A stretch of 7,171 nucleotides of DNA from an uncultured Collinsella sp. (GCA_902492855.1 CABUMU010000101.1:1-7171); one strand, 5' to 3'. Positions 1 through 6,444 are shown, numbered from the stretch's first letter. Made by a program: numbers and translations. Notes: generated by a model not told the origin, from the letters alone.

Positions 1-20
1 TATCTCCCCGGTGCGGGCTC

Positions 21-38
21 GATATCCTCTCGGATATC
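21..38. repeat. Perfect inverted repeat, 7-bp arms
   Basis: GATATCC and GGATATC flank a TCTC spacer, giving a perfect 7-bp stem with a 4-base loop. It could be a protein-binding palindrome or the relic of a terminator for an upstream gene. No T-run follows directly (the nearest is TTTTT at 53-57), so I do not call it a terminator. The repeat is seen directly in the sequence; any function is unknown. Confidence 0.4.
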
Positions 39-201
39 TAATCGTCTTGGACTTTTTACCTGCCCAAGCACAGTACAGCTTTTACGTGCCGCCACACGGA
101 GCTTAGCTCAAGATTATTATCTATAACTCAAGCCACTAAAGCAAGCTACGCACGGGCATGGTCAAATTAAATTCAAACCTTGGTCATCAATCACATCTAC
201 C

Positions 202-220
202 GCGGGCCGATAACGCCCGC
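202..220 (+). promoter_or_regulatory. GC-rich inverted repeat over the -35 position (possible operator)
   Basis: GCGGGC (202-207) and GCCCGC (215-220) are perfect inverted arms around a 7-base spacer. If the TATAAT at 235-240 is the -10 box, this repeat covers the place where a -35 box should be, and no TTGACA-like hexamer is visible there. No T-tract follows, which argues against a terminator. A regulator-binding site is the more natural reading, but this rests only on symmetry and position. Confidence 0.35.
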
Positions 221-234
221 CTCATGTGCTGCGA

Positions 235-240
235 TATAAT
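235..240 (+). promoter_or_regulatory. Candidate -10 box (TATAAT) for the DUF4869/ATPase pair
   Basis: This is an exact match to the bacterial -10 consensus. Transcription would start near 247, giving a leader of about 36 bases with the Shine-Dalgarno at 271-277 inside it. A good -35 hexamer at 16-18 bp spacing is not visible, and there is no proper TGn extension, so the promoter may be weak or need an activator. A start near 247 would leave the ATG at 253 almost at the 5' end of the transcript, which supports translation from the GTG at 283. Confidence 0.45.
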
Positions 241-270
241 CAATCTCACTAAATGCCAAATCAGCAAGCC

Positions 271-277
271 GAAGGAG
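271..277 (+). promoter_or_regulatory. Ribosome binding site that fixes the GTG start at 283
   Basis: GAAGGAG at 271-277 sits five bases before the GTG at 283. The longer reading from ATG 253 has no Shine-Dalgarno in front of it and would place this purine tract inside the coding region. The protein read from 283 begins with a strand-like MLTIHYGD, as expected for the family. Confidence 0.7.
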
Positions 278-282
278 CTAAC

Positions 283-711
283 GTGCTAACAATTCACTAT
301 GGTGATATGGAAAACGTTATCTACAACACGTCGGTTTACTTCGATAACGTATATTCGCCCCAGTGGTTTCAAGACTCCTTTGCCCAAAGGGTCATAAAAT
401 CCATCGACAAAGGCACCGTGGTAGGCCCCAATGCAATCGATACCAAGATTCTAGGCATCATTCCTCCCGAGAAACTATCCAGCGGCACCAAAACACTGCT
501 GCTTATGTACTTTATGCCGCAGAATATATATAACGCCTCAAATTGCGGTGATAATTGCGCCTACTGGATTCTGAGGATCGCCGCGCAAAAGGATCTAACA
601 ATCAATCTCTACCACATAATGGATTTTGGAAACGGCAAATTCACGGCAACCATTGCAAACACGGGCGATATAGTCCACATAGCTGGAAAATGCCTAAGGG
701 AGAACTCCTGA
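283..711 (+). CDS. DUF4869-type small protein
   Basis: This 142-residue soluble protein has no signal peptide or membrane segment. From memory it matches the DUF4869 family, small proteins of unknown function frequent in gut Firmicutes and often next to an ATPase of the kind encoded downstream; I could not confirm this with a search. Recognisable stretches are MLTIHYGDMENVIYNTSVYF at 1-20, PPEKLSSGTKTLLLM at 61-75, NASNCGDNC at 84-92 (a C-x3-C pair, C88 and C92), and LYHIMDFGNGKF at 109-120. LSSGTK resembles an ABC-ATPase signature loop, but the protein has no Walker A. The start is the GTG at 283, chosen for its Shine-Dalgarno; a weaker alternative is ATG 253 (152 residues). The stop overlaps the next start (TGATG), so the two proteins are probably made together and may form a complex. 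The gene is poorer in GC than the glycosyltransferases, suggesting transfer. The function is not known. Confidence 0.85.
   Translation: MLTIHYGDMENVIYNTSVYFDNVYSPQWFQDSFAQRVIKSIDKGTVVGPNAIDTKILGIIPPEKLSSGTKTLLLMYFMPQNIYNASNCGDNCAYWILRIAAQKDLTINLYHIMDFGNGKFTATIANTGDIVHIAGKCLRENS
696..702 (+). promoter_or_regulatory. Ribosome binding site for the ATPase gene
   Basis: AAGGGAG lies at the 3' end of the upstream gene, eight bases before ATG 711. It decides the start of the ATPase: the frame stays open upstream to an ATG at 555, but that part only shadows the DUF4869 gene in another frame and lacks its own binding site. Confidence 0.7.
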
Positions 712-1688
712 TGCGCGGATCATACAAGGTAATTATTCAAAATAACCGGGTTCAGTTTAAACTGACCATCAATAGAAATCTGACCATCATCCAAGGTAAC
801 AGTGCTACAGGCAAGACAACTCTGCTTGATATGGTGGCAGCTCACGAAGAGCTTGGGGCACAAAGCGGCGTAACAGTAAGTTGCAAAGTGCCCTGTAAAA
901 CAATATCTGGAAAATATTGGCGCAGAGATCTCCAAGAGATTTCCAGCAGTATTGTTTTTATTGATGAGGGCAATACTTTTGTTCGATCAAGAGAATTTGC
1001 CCATGAAGCAAAGCGTAGCTCAAACTACTACGTAATCGTCGCCAGAGAATCACTGCGTCAACTGCCCTATAGCGTTGATGAAATCTACGGTCTTAAGAAC
1101 ACCAACCGAACCACAACGAAGTATCCCGTTTACTCTCGTGTCTACACTTCTACATATCGAATTTACGGTGATACTGATTTTAGAGGCGAGAGGCCCGAGC
1201 TTGTCATCGTCGAGGACACAAATTCGGGCTACGAATTCTTCAGTTTGCTATGCAAAAAGAGCAGCATTAAATGCATCAGCGCGGGAGGAAAATCAAATAT
1301 TTGCAACTGCATTATGGACGCACCGGAAAACGACATCCTCGTGATTGCCGACGGTGCCGCCTTTGGACCAGAAATTGCGGAAGCAGCTGCTCTATTGCGC
1401 CGAAAGAACATCAAGCTATTCCTGCCGGAATCGTTTGAATGGCTCGTGTTGAAGTCGGGATTATTCAACAGCAAACACATTAAGGACATGCTGCTTAACC
1501 CAGCTGAACATATCGAAAGCTCAAAGTTCTTTAGCTGGGAGAGGTTCTTTACTGCAGAACTCATCGAATGCTCACGAGACACACGTTTTCGATATGACAA
1601 GAGCTGCTTGAACGAGGAGTACTTGAACCCCACCGCCCTTACAGCTCTTGAGGATACTTTGCCGGAACTTGGCATTACTTCGCACTAA
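711..1688 (+). CDS. P-loop ATPase with TOPRIM/OLD-like C-terminal half
   Basis: This 325-residue cytoplasmic protein has an N-terminal nucleotide-binding part and a second domain. Walker A is GNSATGKTT at 29-37 and Walker B is IVFIDE at 81-86. Only about 45 residues separate them, so there is no room for the usual ABC helical lobe and no LSGGQ-type signature is visible. After a linker containing LPYSVDEIYG (118-127), the C-terminal half shows ELVIVED (163-169, E168), a strand plus AGGKSN (191-196), VIADGAAFG (211-219, D214) and LPESFEWLVL (238-247). That order resembles the TOPRIM domain of OLD-type nucleases. However, the second Asp of D-x-D is Ala here, so catalysis is uncertain. At 325 residues it is far shorter than typical OLD proteins. 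ATP binding is well supported; nuclease activity is inference. The gene is coupled to the DUF4869 gene by a 1-base overlap. Its stop overlaps the convergent glycosyltransferase stop. Low local GC and codons such as AGA and ATA suggest acquisition. Confidence 0.85.
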   Translation: MRGSYKVIIQNNRVQFKLTINRNLTIIQGNSATGKTTLLDMVAAHEELGAQSGVTVSCKVPCKTISGKYWRRDLQEISSSIVFIDEGNTFVRSREFAHEAKRSSNYYVIVARESLRQLPYSVDEIYGLKNTNRTTTKYPVYSRVYTSTYRIYGDTDFRGERPELVIVEDTNSGYEFFSLLCKKSSIKCISAGGKSNICNCIMDAPENDILVIADGAAFGPEIAEAAALLRRKNIKLFLPESFEWLVLKSGLFNSKHIKDMLLNPAEHIESSKFFSWERFFTAELIECSRDTRFRYDKSCLNEEYLNPTALTALEDTLPELGITSH

Positions 1689-4171
1689 AACGAGAAGTAC
1701 TCACTGTCGGAGGATAGGATTGGTCCGAGCCACGGGTCGCCATCGAGGAAGAACTCAGGCCAGCGCTGCATGAACAGCGCCTGTTCGCGCTTCCAGCGGC
1801 GCAGTTTTTCCTCGTCGGCCTCTTCCCTGCCGCGCGAGGTGAATTCGTAGTGGTACAGCTCGGCATAGGGCGTAAAGATGGTGCGGTAGCCCGCCTCCCA
1901 CACGCGCAGGCAAAAGTCCGCGTCGTTAAAGCCGACGGCGAATTCCTCGTTGTAGCCGCCGACCCGCTCAAATACGTCGCGTCGGACCATCTGGCAGGCA
2001 CCCGTTACGGCGCTAAAGTTGCCCGGCCGCACGGCGCGGGCAAGATAGCCCTCGCGCTTTGCCGAGAAATCCTGGTTGGCATGGGCAAGTGCGCCGCGCA
2101 CGCCGACCAAAATGCCGGCGTGCTGTACCAGATGATCGGCAAAATAAAGCTTGGCGCCCACCACGCCCGCATCGGGACGCTGCAGATAGCTCATCATCTC
2201 TTCGATAAAGTCCGGGTTTATGACCTCGGTATCGTTGTTCAGCAGCAGCAGGTAGTCGCCCTTGGCATGCTCAACGCCAAAGTCGATGATCTTGGAGTAA
2301 TTGAACTCGCCCGGCCAGTACACAACGCGTGCGCCACCCTTGCCTTCGGATACTGCAGCCACGCGCTCCGGAAGGGTTTCGTAATACGCAAACGTCTCCG
2401 GGGCCTCGCTGTTATTCTCCACCAAGACGATCTCGTAGTTGGCATACGTGGCCTTCTGGGCGATCGACATCACACAGGCATCGAGCGTCTCAACGTGGTC
2501 CTTGGTGGGAATCACAATGCTCACCAGCGGCGCAGGCTCCGGCAGTGTATAGCGCATACGGTAGACAAACGGCGTCTCGGTCTCCTCGACCGTCCCTTGA
2601 ACGTCCAGCGAGTCAAAGTGGCGCTGCAGTGCAAGGCGCCCGGCTTCAATAGCATACGGCTTGCTATCGGCAGAACCGTCGGCGGTCGACGCCGGATGCA
2701 CGCGCCAGTGATACAACACGTGCGCAATATGCTCAAATCGTGCGCCCGATGCAAGGCAGCGAAGGGTCAAATCATAATCCTGGGCGCCCGCAACATCTTC
2801 CGGCGACATGCCAATGCGATCGATAAGCGCCTTCTCCACCATCAGAAAATGCGTCACGCAGTTATGGCTATAGAGCAGGTCAACGTTGAGCTGCGTCTTA
2901 AAGACCGGCTGACCCCACTCCCCCGTTTTCTGGAACATGTCCTCGTCACAGAACAGGACCTGCGGACGCTCCCCCTCTGCCGCTTTGTTCAACGCGGCGA
3001 CATAGTGGAACAACGCATCCGGCTCCAAGATGTCATCGTGGTCAAAAAATGCGATGTAGTCGCCCGCCGCCTGCTGAATGCCGGCGTTAGTGTTGAGCAC
3101 AATGCCGCCGTTGCCAGGCAGCTCAATACGATGAACCCGCTCGTCATTGACGTCGGCCGCAAGATTGGCCACTGCATCCCATTCGGGGGAGGCGTCCATA
3201 AGCAGCAATTCCCAGTTGTCATAGCTCTGGGATAGCACAGAGTCCAGCAGCTCGCGCAGGTAAACCCGATCGGTCTTATAGCACGGCACCACAATGCTCA
3301 CGAGCGGTCGGTAAGCAAAAGCCGCCAAAGCAACGTGCTGGCACGCCAGGTCGCCCGGCTTCGCGCGATGTTGATCAAACCAACGTCGATAGGCCGCGTC
3401 ATCCGCACGCGCATCCTTCATGCGATTCCAGCTGTCGTCGACCATGCCGTTGTACAGGCGGCCATCCATGGCGCAAAAACCGCTCTGAATCTGGCCCGTG
3501 GGATCAGCCGCAATCGCGACAAAATCTCGTATATCCTCGGGCATCTCCACGCTCAGATACGTTTTATTGACGCGGCATCCGTTCTGCTGTGGCACGTCGA
3601 CCTGTGACTCAAACACATGCACCGTGGCATCAATCGCATTCATGTGCGTATCGAAGATCTGGAGCTCGGGGGCGCACTGGGGATCTCCCGCCCACTTGAC
3701 CTCATAGCGCCAGACGACGCCCTCATCTGCCGGTAAATAACGAACGGCATCGATCTCGTAGCGACCGCAGCACTCGCCGCGCTGCGCATCGCGAACGAGC
3801 GCGCACATCGCAGGCTTCGCTTTGTAGTTAATCTTAGATTCTAGCTTGGCAATACGATTATCAAGGCGAATAGAGCCCAGCCTTTTGTCGCCGGACGCAA
3901 ATGAGACATCAACTGTAGAACCGTCCATAAACGGAAACACCAAGACGAGGAGCTCACACTCATAATCGGCGACGGAGGGACAAAGCGCAAGCACGCGGCC
4001 ATGATCGACCGGCAGTGTCAAAGACGGAACGCTTGCATCATTGGTCGTCGCGTGGGCAAAATCTTGAAAGCCCTCACGCTCAATAAGCCCCGCGATATCC
4101 TGGCCGACAAAACGAAGCAGGACGAACAGACGGCCCTGGCTGCGGCAAAGCGCCAAACGCTTGATACTCAT
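1685..4171 (-). CDS. Tandem-domain family 2 glycosyltransferase
   Basis: This 828-residue protein carries two GT-A-type GT2 domains, which transfer sugars from nucleotide-sugar donors in surface polysaccharide assembly. Residues 1-288 form an unassigned region, probably beta-rich, that may bind acceptor or partner proteins. Domain 1 begins at PLVSIVVPCYKT (289-300), with metal-binding DHDD at 377-380, CDED at 408-411, a candidate catalytic QDYD at 464-467 and YHWRVH at 487-492. Domain 2 begins at PLVSIVIPTKDH (548-559), with NNDTE at 645-649, FNDADFCLR at 748-756 and YHYE at 773-776, like the WbbL/COG1216 group. There is no signal peptide or membrane helix, so it should act in the cytoplasm or at the inner membrane face. 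Its ATG directly follows the upstream TAG with no gap and no strong Shine-Dalgarno, so translation is probably coupled. Its own TAG overlaps the convergent ATPase stop. Two domains in one chain suggest two successive linkages, perhaps a repeating disaccharide. Donor and product are unknown. Confidence 0.92.
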   Translation of the reverse strand: MSIKRLALCRSQGRLFVLLRFVGQDIAGLIEREGFQDFAHATTNDASVPSLTLPVDHGRVLALCPSVADYECELLVLVFPFMDGSTVDVSFASGDKRLGSIRLDNRIAKLESKINYKAKPAMCALVRDAQRGECCGRYEIDAVRYLPADEGVVWRYEVKWAGDPQCAPELQIFDTHMNAIDATVHVFESQVDVPQQNGCRVNKTYLSVEMPEDIRDFVAIAADPTGQIQSGFCAMDGRLYNGMVDDSWNRMKDARADDAAYRRWFDQHRAKPGDLACQHVALAAFAYRPLVSIVVPCYKTDRVYLRELLDSVLSQSYDNWELLLMDASPEWDAVANLAADVNDERVHRIELPGNGGIVLNTNAGIQQAAGDYIAFFDHDDILEPDALFHYVAALNKAAEGERPQVLFCDEDMFQKTGEWGQPVFKTQLNVDLLYSHNCVTHFLMVEKALIDRIGMSPEDVAGAQDYDLTLRCLASGARFEHIAHVLYHWRVHPASTADGSADSKPYAIEAGRLALQRHFDSLDVQGTVEETETPFVYRMRYTLPEPAPLVSIVIPTKDHVETLDACVMSIAQKATYANYEIVLVENNSEAPETFAYYETLPERVAAVSEGKGGARVVYWPGEFNYSKIIDFGVEHAKGDYLLLLNNDTEVINPDFIEEMMSYLQRPDAGVVGAKLYFADHLVQHAGILVGVRGALAHANQDFSAKREGYLARAVRPGNFSAVTGACQMVRRDVFERVGGYNEEFAVGFNDADFCLRVWEAGYRTIFTPYAELYHYEFTSRGREEADEEKLRRWKREQALFMQRWPEFFLDGDPWLGPILSSDSEYFSF

Positions 4172-5239
4172 CTACACTTCTCGCCTTCCCAGAGCGTTCG
4201 CAGCCATGCGCTTGCACGCGCCCAAGCGCCCAAACCTCAAGACGTCGTAATTGAACATGAGCTTTTTGCACAAACGAGCCGCAGGAGCCTTACCGGCAAG
4301 CGCCGCACGTACCATGGCGGCAACAGAAGGATTGCATTGCGCAAGCGCAGCATCGCTGCCCACGGCAGAACCGTCAATCGCCTCGGCAACGGCAGCGAAC
4401 ACCTTGCCGCAGCCCGAGCCCAGGAGCCTCAGCGCATCGTACAGCACCAGATCACACAGGAAGTACGCCAGGTCATCGGCATGCCGGGCATCGAGCCCAT
4501 CACGGCGCCAATCGGCCAGCACCGCTGAGTAGATCTTCACGTGCTCCAGCAAACGCGTCTCATCGTCATAGCGCATTGTGTCCATGAGCGAGCCCTTACG
4601 TGCCACGCGATAGTCGTACAGCTTGTTCGAGATAAGCGCAGTCTTGCGCGAACGACCATAGACGGCAAAATCAAAGACCTGATCCTCGCCATACTTAACG
4701 GTTTCATCGAACACGATCCCGTTGCCCAGCAAAAAAGCGCGCTTGCAAGCGGTGCGCCATGCAAAGGGGCGAGACGCTTCCCTAAACAGCAGGTCGGAGC
4801 TATAGCCCTCAAACGAAACGTCGCGCGGGCTCAACACGTAGTTAAGCCACGGATACCCCGCCTCCAGCGGATACGGATTCGCGCCAAAGGTCAAAACGTC
4901 GCAATCCTCACGCTCAAAGGCATCGACAATTACACGGCACGCATCGGGCGTAAAGCGGTCGTCAGAATCCAAGAACGCGACGATAGGAGCCGAGGACGCA
5001 GCGATACCTGCATTGCGGGCGCTCGACAGACCACCGTTGGACTTATCGACCAGCTTAAAGCGCGAATCCTTTTCGCAATAGGCAGCTGCAATATCGCGCG
5101 AACCATCCGGCGAGCCATCGTTGACCAGCACACCTTCCCAATCGGCCATATCCTGCGCGAGTAGGGAGTCCAGGCACCATGCCAGGCACTCCTCCACCTT
5201 GTAGATGGGAACGACGACGGAAATCTTAGGGGTAGCCAT
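4172..5239 (-). CDS. Family 2 glycosyltransferase (GED type)
   Basis: This 355-residue GT2 enzyme likely adds one sugar to a surface glycan from a nucleotide-sugar donor. The Rossmann-like donor half begins at ISVVVPIYKVEECL (6-19), with VNDGSPDGS at 39-47, GGLSSARNAG at 69-78 and the metal-binding DSDD at 91-94. The second half contains GEDQVF at 184-189, whose ED is the usual site of the catalytic base, and a helical C-terminus. No membrane segment is evident. I chose ATG at 5237-5239 because AGGAG (5249-5253) lies nine bases away; a GTG two codons earlier at 5243-5245 would leave only three bases. The Shine-Dalgarno overlaps the stop of the upstream gene, and the stop abuts the ATG of the downstream gene, so the three genes form one operon. 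Its C-terminal half resembles that of the truncated glycosyltransferase at 6445-7171, pointing to an old duplication. Substrates cannot be read from sequence. Confidence 0.92.
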   Translation of the reverse strand: MATPKISVVVPIYKVEECLAWCLDSLLAQDMADWEGVLVNDGSPDGSRDIAAAYCEKDSRFKLVDKSNGGLSSARNAGIAASSAPIVAFLDSDDRFTPDACRVIVDAFEREDCDVLTFGANPYPLEAGYPWLNYVLSPRDVSFEGYSSDLLFREASRPFAWRTACKRAFLLGNGIVFDETVKYGEDQVFDFAVYGRSRKTALISNKLYDYRVARKGSLMDTMRYDDETRLLEHVKIYSAVLADWRRDGLDARHADDLAYFLCDLVLYDALRLLGSGCGKVFAAVAEAIDGSAVGSDAALAQCNPSVAAMVRAALAGKAPAARLCKKLMFNYDVLRFGRLGACKRMAANALGRREV

Positions 5240-5248
5240 AATCACGCG

Positions 5249-5253
5249 CTCCT
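5249..5253 (-). promoter_or_regulatory. Ribosome binding site favouring the ATG start at 5239
   Basis: Read on the minus strand this is AGGAG. It overlaps the TAG of the upstream glycosyltransferase gene (5252-5254) and stands nine bases before ATG 5239, but only three before the alternative GTG at 5245. It therefore favours the shorter protein and suggests that translation of the two genes is linked. Confidence 0.6.
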
Positions 5254-6370
5254 ACTGTGCCGCCGGCACGTCGTCGGGATGCGGGTTATCGCCGTAGGTG
5301 CGCTGATACGTCAGCACGCGCCAGACCAGCGGCAGGCCGCCGATCTTAAAGTAGTGTTTAAACGTATTGAGCTTGCCCGGCTTTTTAAAGTCAAAGCGCG
5401 AATCGATATAGGCACGGGGCGATTTGACCATCAAACGCAAGTCGGTCTCGCCGCGCGGGTCGAAGAGCGACAGGTCAAAGCGACCGGCATCCCAATCGGC
5501 CTTGAGCTCGGGAGATGCTTTCTCCCAAAACTGCTCGCGCAACCCATCGACCAGGCGCTCATCATTCCAGCGGTACGTATCGACCTTCATGCGCATTAAA
5601 ATGCCCTGAAGCCGAGTTTTAAGCTCGGGGCGTTCATCCAAAAAGCGCTGCATCTCGGCATATTCGTCGCAAACACAAAATACCTTGTTAGGCGAGTTAA
5701 CAGAACTCTTCTCGTTGTCTTGGCGATAGCACAAAATCGGGTCGGCAATAAACGCAGCGCGCTCGGCGCATGCCCAGACCTTAAAGTTAAAACCCGCATC
5801 CTGATACGAGGCACCCGGCGTAGGAAGGAACCGAATCTGATTGTCGTTAAGGAACGTCCGTCGATAGATGGCCGACCAAATGGAAGGCTTGCGGTAGAAA
5901 ATGCCCGGGCGATCGACGGGGCGATACGCGGCGCCCGTCATATGCTCGTCGATAATTCCAAACAGCTCGCGGCGCTCGCTGGGCGCTGACCAGTACAGGT
6001 AAAAGTCGCCCTTAACGACATCGGCATGCTCGGCGTCGGCCTTGGCAACCAACTTTTGAAGCGAATCCTCGAACATAAAGTCATCGGACTCCAAAATGCC
6101 CACGTACTCGCCACGCGCCATCTCCAGGCCGCGGTTCATCGAGTCTCCGTAGCCGCTGTTGGCCTTGTCGATCATCTTGACGCGCGCATCGCGCTCCATG
6201 TACTTGCGAATGATATCCGGCGAGCTATCGGTAGAGCCATCGTTGATGCAGATGATCTCAATGTCCTTGAGCGTCTGAGCAATGGCTGAATCGAGGCACT
6301 CGCGCAGGTAGCGCTCAACATTGCAGATGGGAACAAGCAGCGAAACTTTAGGGGTATCAGAGTTCTGCAA
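5252..6370 (-). CDS. Family 2 glycosyltransferase (ESDD/QD type)
   Basis: This 372-residue GT2 enzyme belongs to the same surface-glycan set. The donor-binding half starts at VSLLVPICNVERYL (9-22), followed by INDGSTDSS at 42-50, NSGYGDSMNRG at 71-81 and ESDD at 94-97 in place of the commoner DSDD. PSIWSAIYRR (162-171) and SYQDAGFNFK (188-197) mark the acceptor side; QD stands where many relatives have ED, as in a recognisable GT2 subgroup. The C-terminal 150 residues are polar and have no clear membrane helix. Translation starts at TTG 6368-6370. There is no other possible start before the first beta strand, and a strong AGGAGG (6376-6381) is five bases away. It follows the truncated glycosyltransferase after 74 bases and is itself followed closely by the next gene. 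The sugar and linkage are unknown. Confidence 0.92.
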   Translation of the reverse strand: MQNSDTPKVSLLVPICNVERYLRECLDSAIAQTLKDIEIICINDGSTDSSPDIIRKYMERDARVKMIDKANSGYGDSMNRGLEMARGEYVGILESDDFMFEDSLQKLVAKADAEHADVVKGDFYLYWSAPSERRELFGIIDEHMTGAAYRPVDRPGIFYRKPSIWSAIYRRTFLNDNQIRFLPTPGASYQDAGFNFKVWACAERAAFIADPILCYRQDNEKSSVNSPNKVFCVCDEYAEMQRFLDERPELKTRLQGILMRMKVDTYRWNDERLVDGLREQFWEKASPELKADWDAGRFDLSLFDPRGETDLRLMVKSPRAYIDSRFDFKKPGKLNTFKHYFKIGGLPLVWRVLTYQRTYGDNPHPDDVPAAQ

Positions 6371-6375
6371 GAGAA

Positions 6376-6381
6376 CCTCCT
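6376..6381 (-). promoter_or_regulatory. Strong ribosome binding site for a TTG start
   Basis: Read on the minus strand this is AGGAGG, a full match to the core Shine-Dalgarno, five bases before the TTG at 6370. It identifies the rare start codon and should compensate for its weak initiation. Confidence 0.75.
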
Positions 6382-6404
6382 GTTGAATAGCGTGTAACAG
6401 GGTT

Positions 6405-6410
6405 ATTTTA
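6405..6410 (-). promoter_or_regulatory. Possible internal -10 box (TAAAAT)
   Basis: In the 74-base gap between two glycosyltransferase genes the minus strand reads TAAAAT, one mismatch from TATAAT. It would give a leader of about 28 bases that contains the AGGAGG. No convincing -35 hexamer is visible at 16-18 bp, so this is only a candidate internal promoter. I see no intrinsic terminator in the gap, so read-through from upstream is also likely. Confidence 0.25.
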
Positions 6411-6444
6411 GCAGCGAAGAAACGGCGCGCAGCACCACCCAGAA

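Larger units (their letters stand above)
1..252. other. Upstream non-coding region, no gene seen
   Basis: I find no credible coding frame, tRNA or other RNA gene in this stretch. It holds two short perfect inverted repeats (21-38 and 202-220), an AT-rich patch around 111-127, and a consensus TATAAT at 235-240 close to the first gene. Five T residues at 53-57 lie 14 bases beyond the first repeat, too far for a textbook intrinsic terminator. The region is best read as the spacer and promoter region of the plus-strand gene pair; whatever gene lies further upstream is outside the window. Confidence 0.6.

Noticed and set aside
21..57. Intrinsic terminator formed by the 21-38 inverted repeat and the T-run at 53-57
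   Set aside because: The stem is only 7 bp and not especially GC-rich, and the T-run is 14 bases beyond it rather than adjacent.
98..180. tRNA-like fragments (a TAGCTCA D-arm-like string at 104-110 and a TTCAAA T-loop-like string at 172-177)
   Set aside because: The strings are 68 bases apart, too far even for a long-variable-arm tRNA, and there are no matching acceptor, anticodon or T stems and no CCA end.
253..282. Longer N-terminus of the DUF4869 protein from ATG 253
   Set aside because: There is no Shine-Dalgarno before 253, which lies about six bases from the predicted transcript start; GAAGGAG is well placed for GTG 283.
555..710. Longer N-terminus of the ATPase from ATG 555
   Set aside because: These 52 codons overlap the DUF4869 gene in another frame and show no domain character; AAGGGAG correctly spaced from ATG 711 marks the real start.
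1229..1675. Minus-strand frame of 148 codons inside the ATPase gene
   Set aside because: The plus-strand frame carries the Walker and TOPRIM-like motifs; the opposite strand shows no motif and no ribosome binding site worth naming.
1850..3235. Long open frame of 461 codons on the plus strand opposite the tandem glycosyltransferase
   Set aside because: It is antisense to a gene with clear GT2 motifs. It is rich in His, Arg and Ala with no recognisable domain, as expected from a shadow of GC-biased codons.
5240..5245. GTG start at 5245 for the 355-residue glycosyltransferase
   Set aside because: It would leave only three bases between AGGAG and the start; the ATG at 5239 has nine and begins two codons before the conserved strand region.
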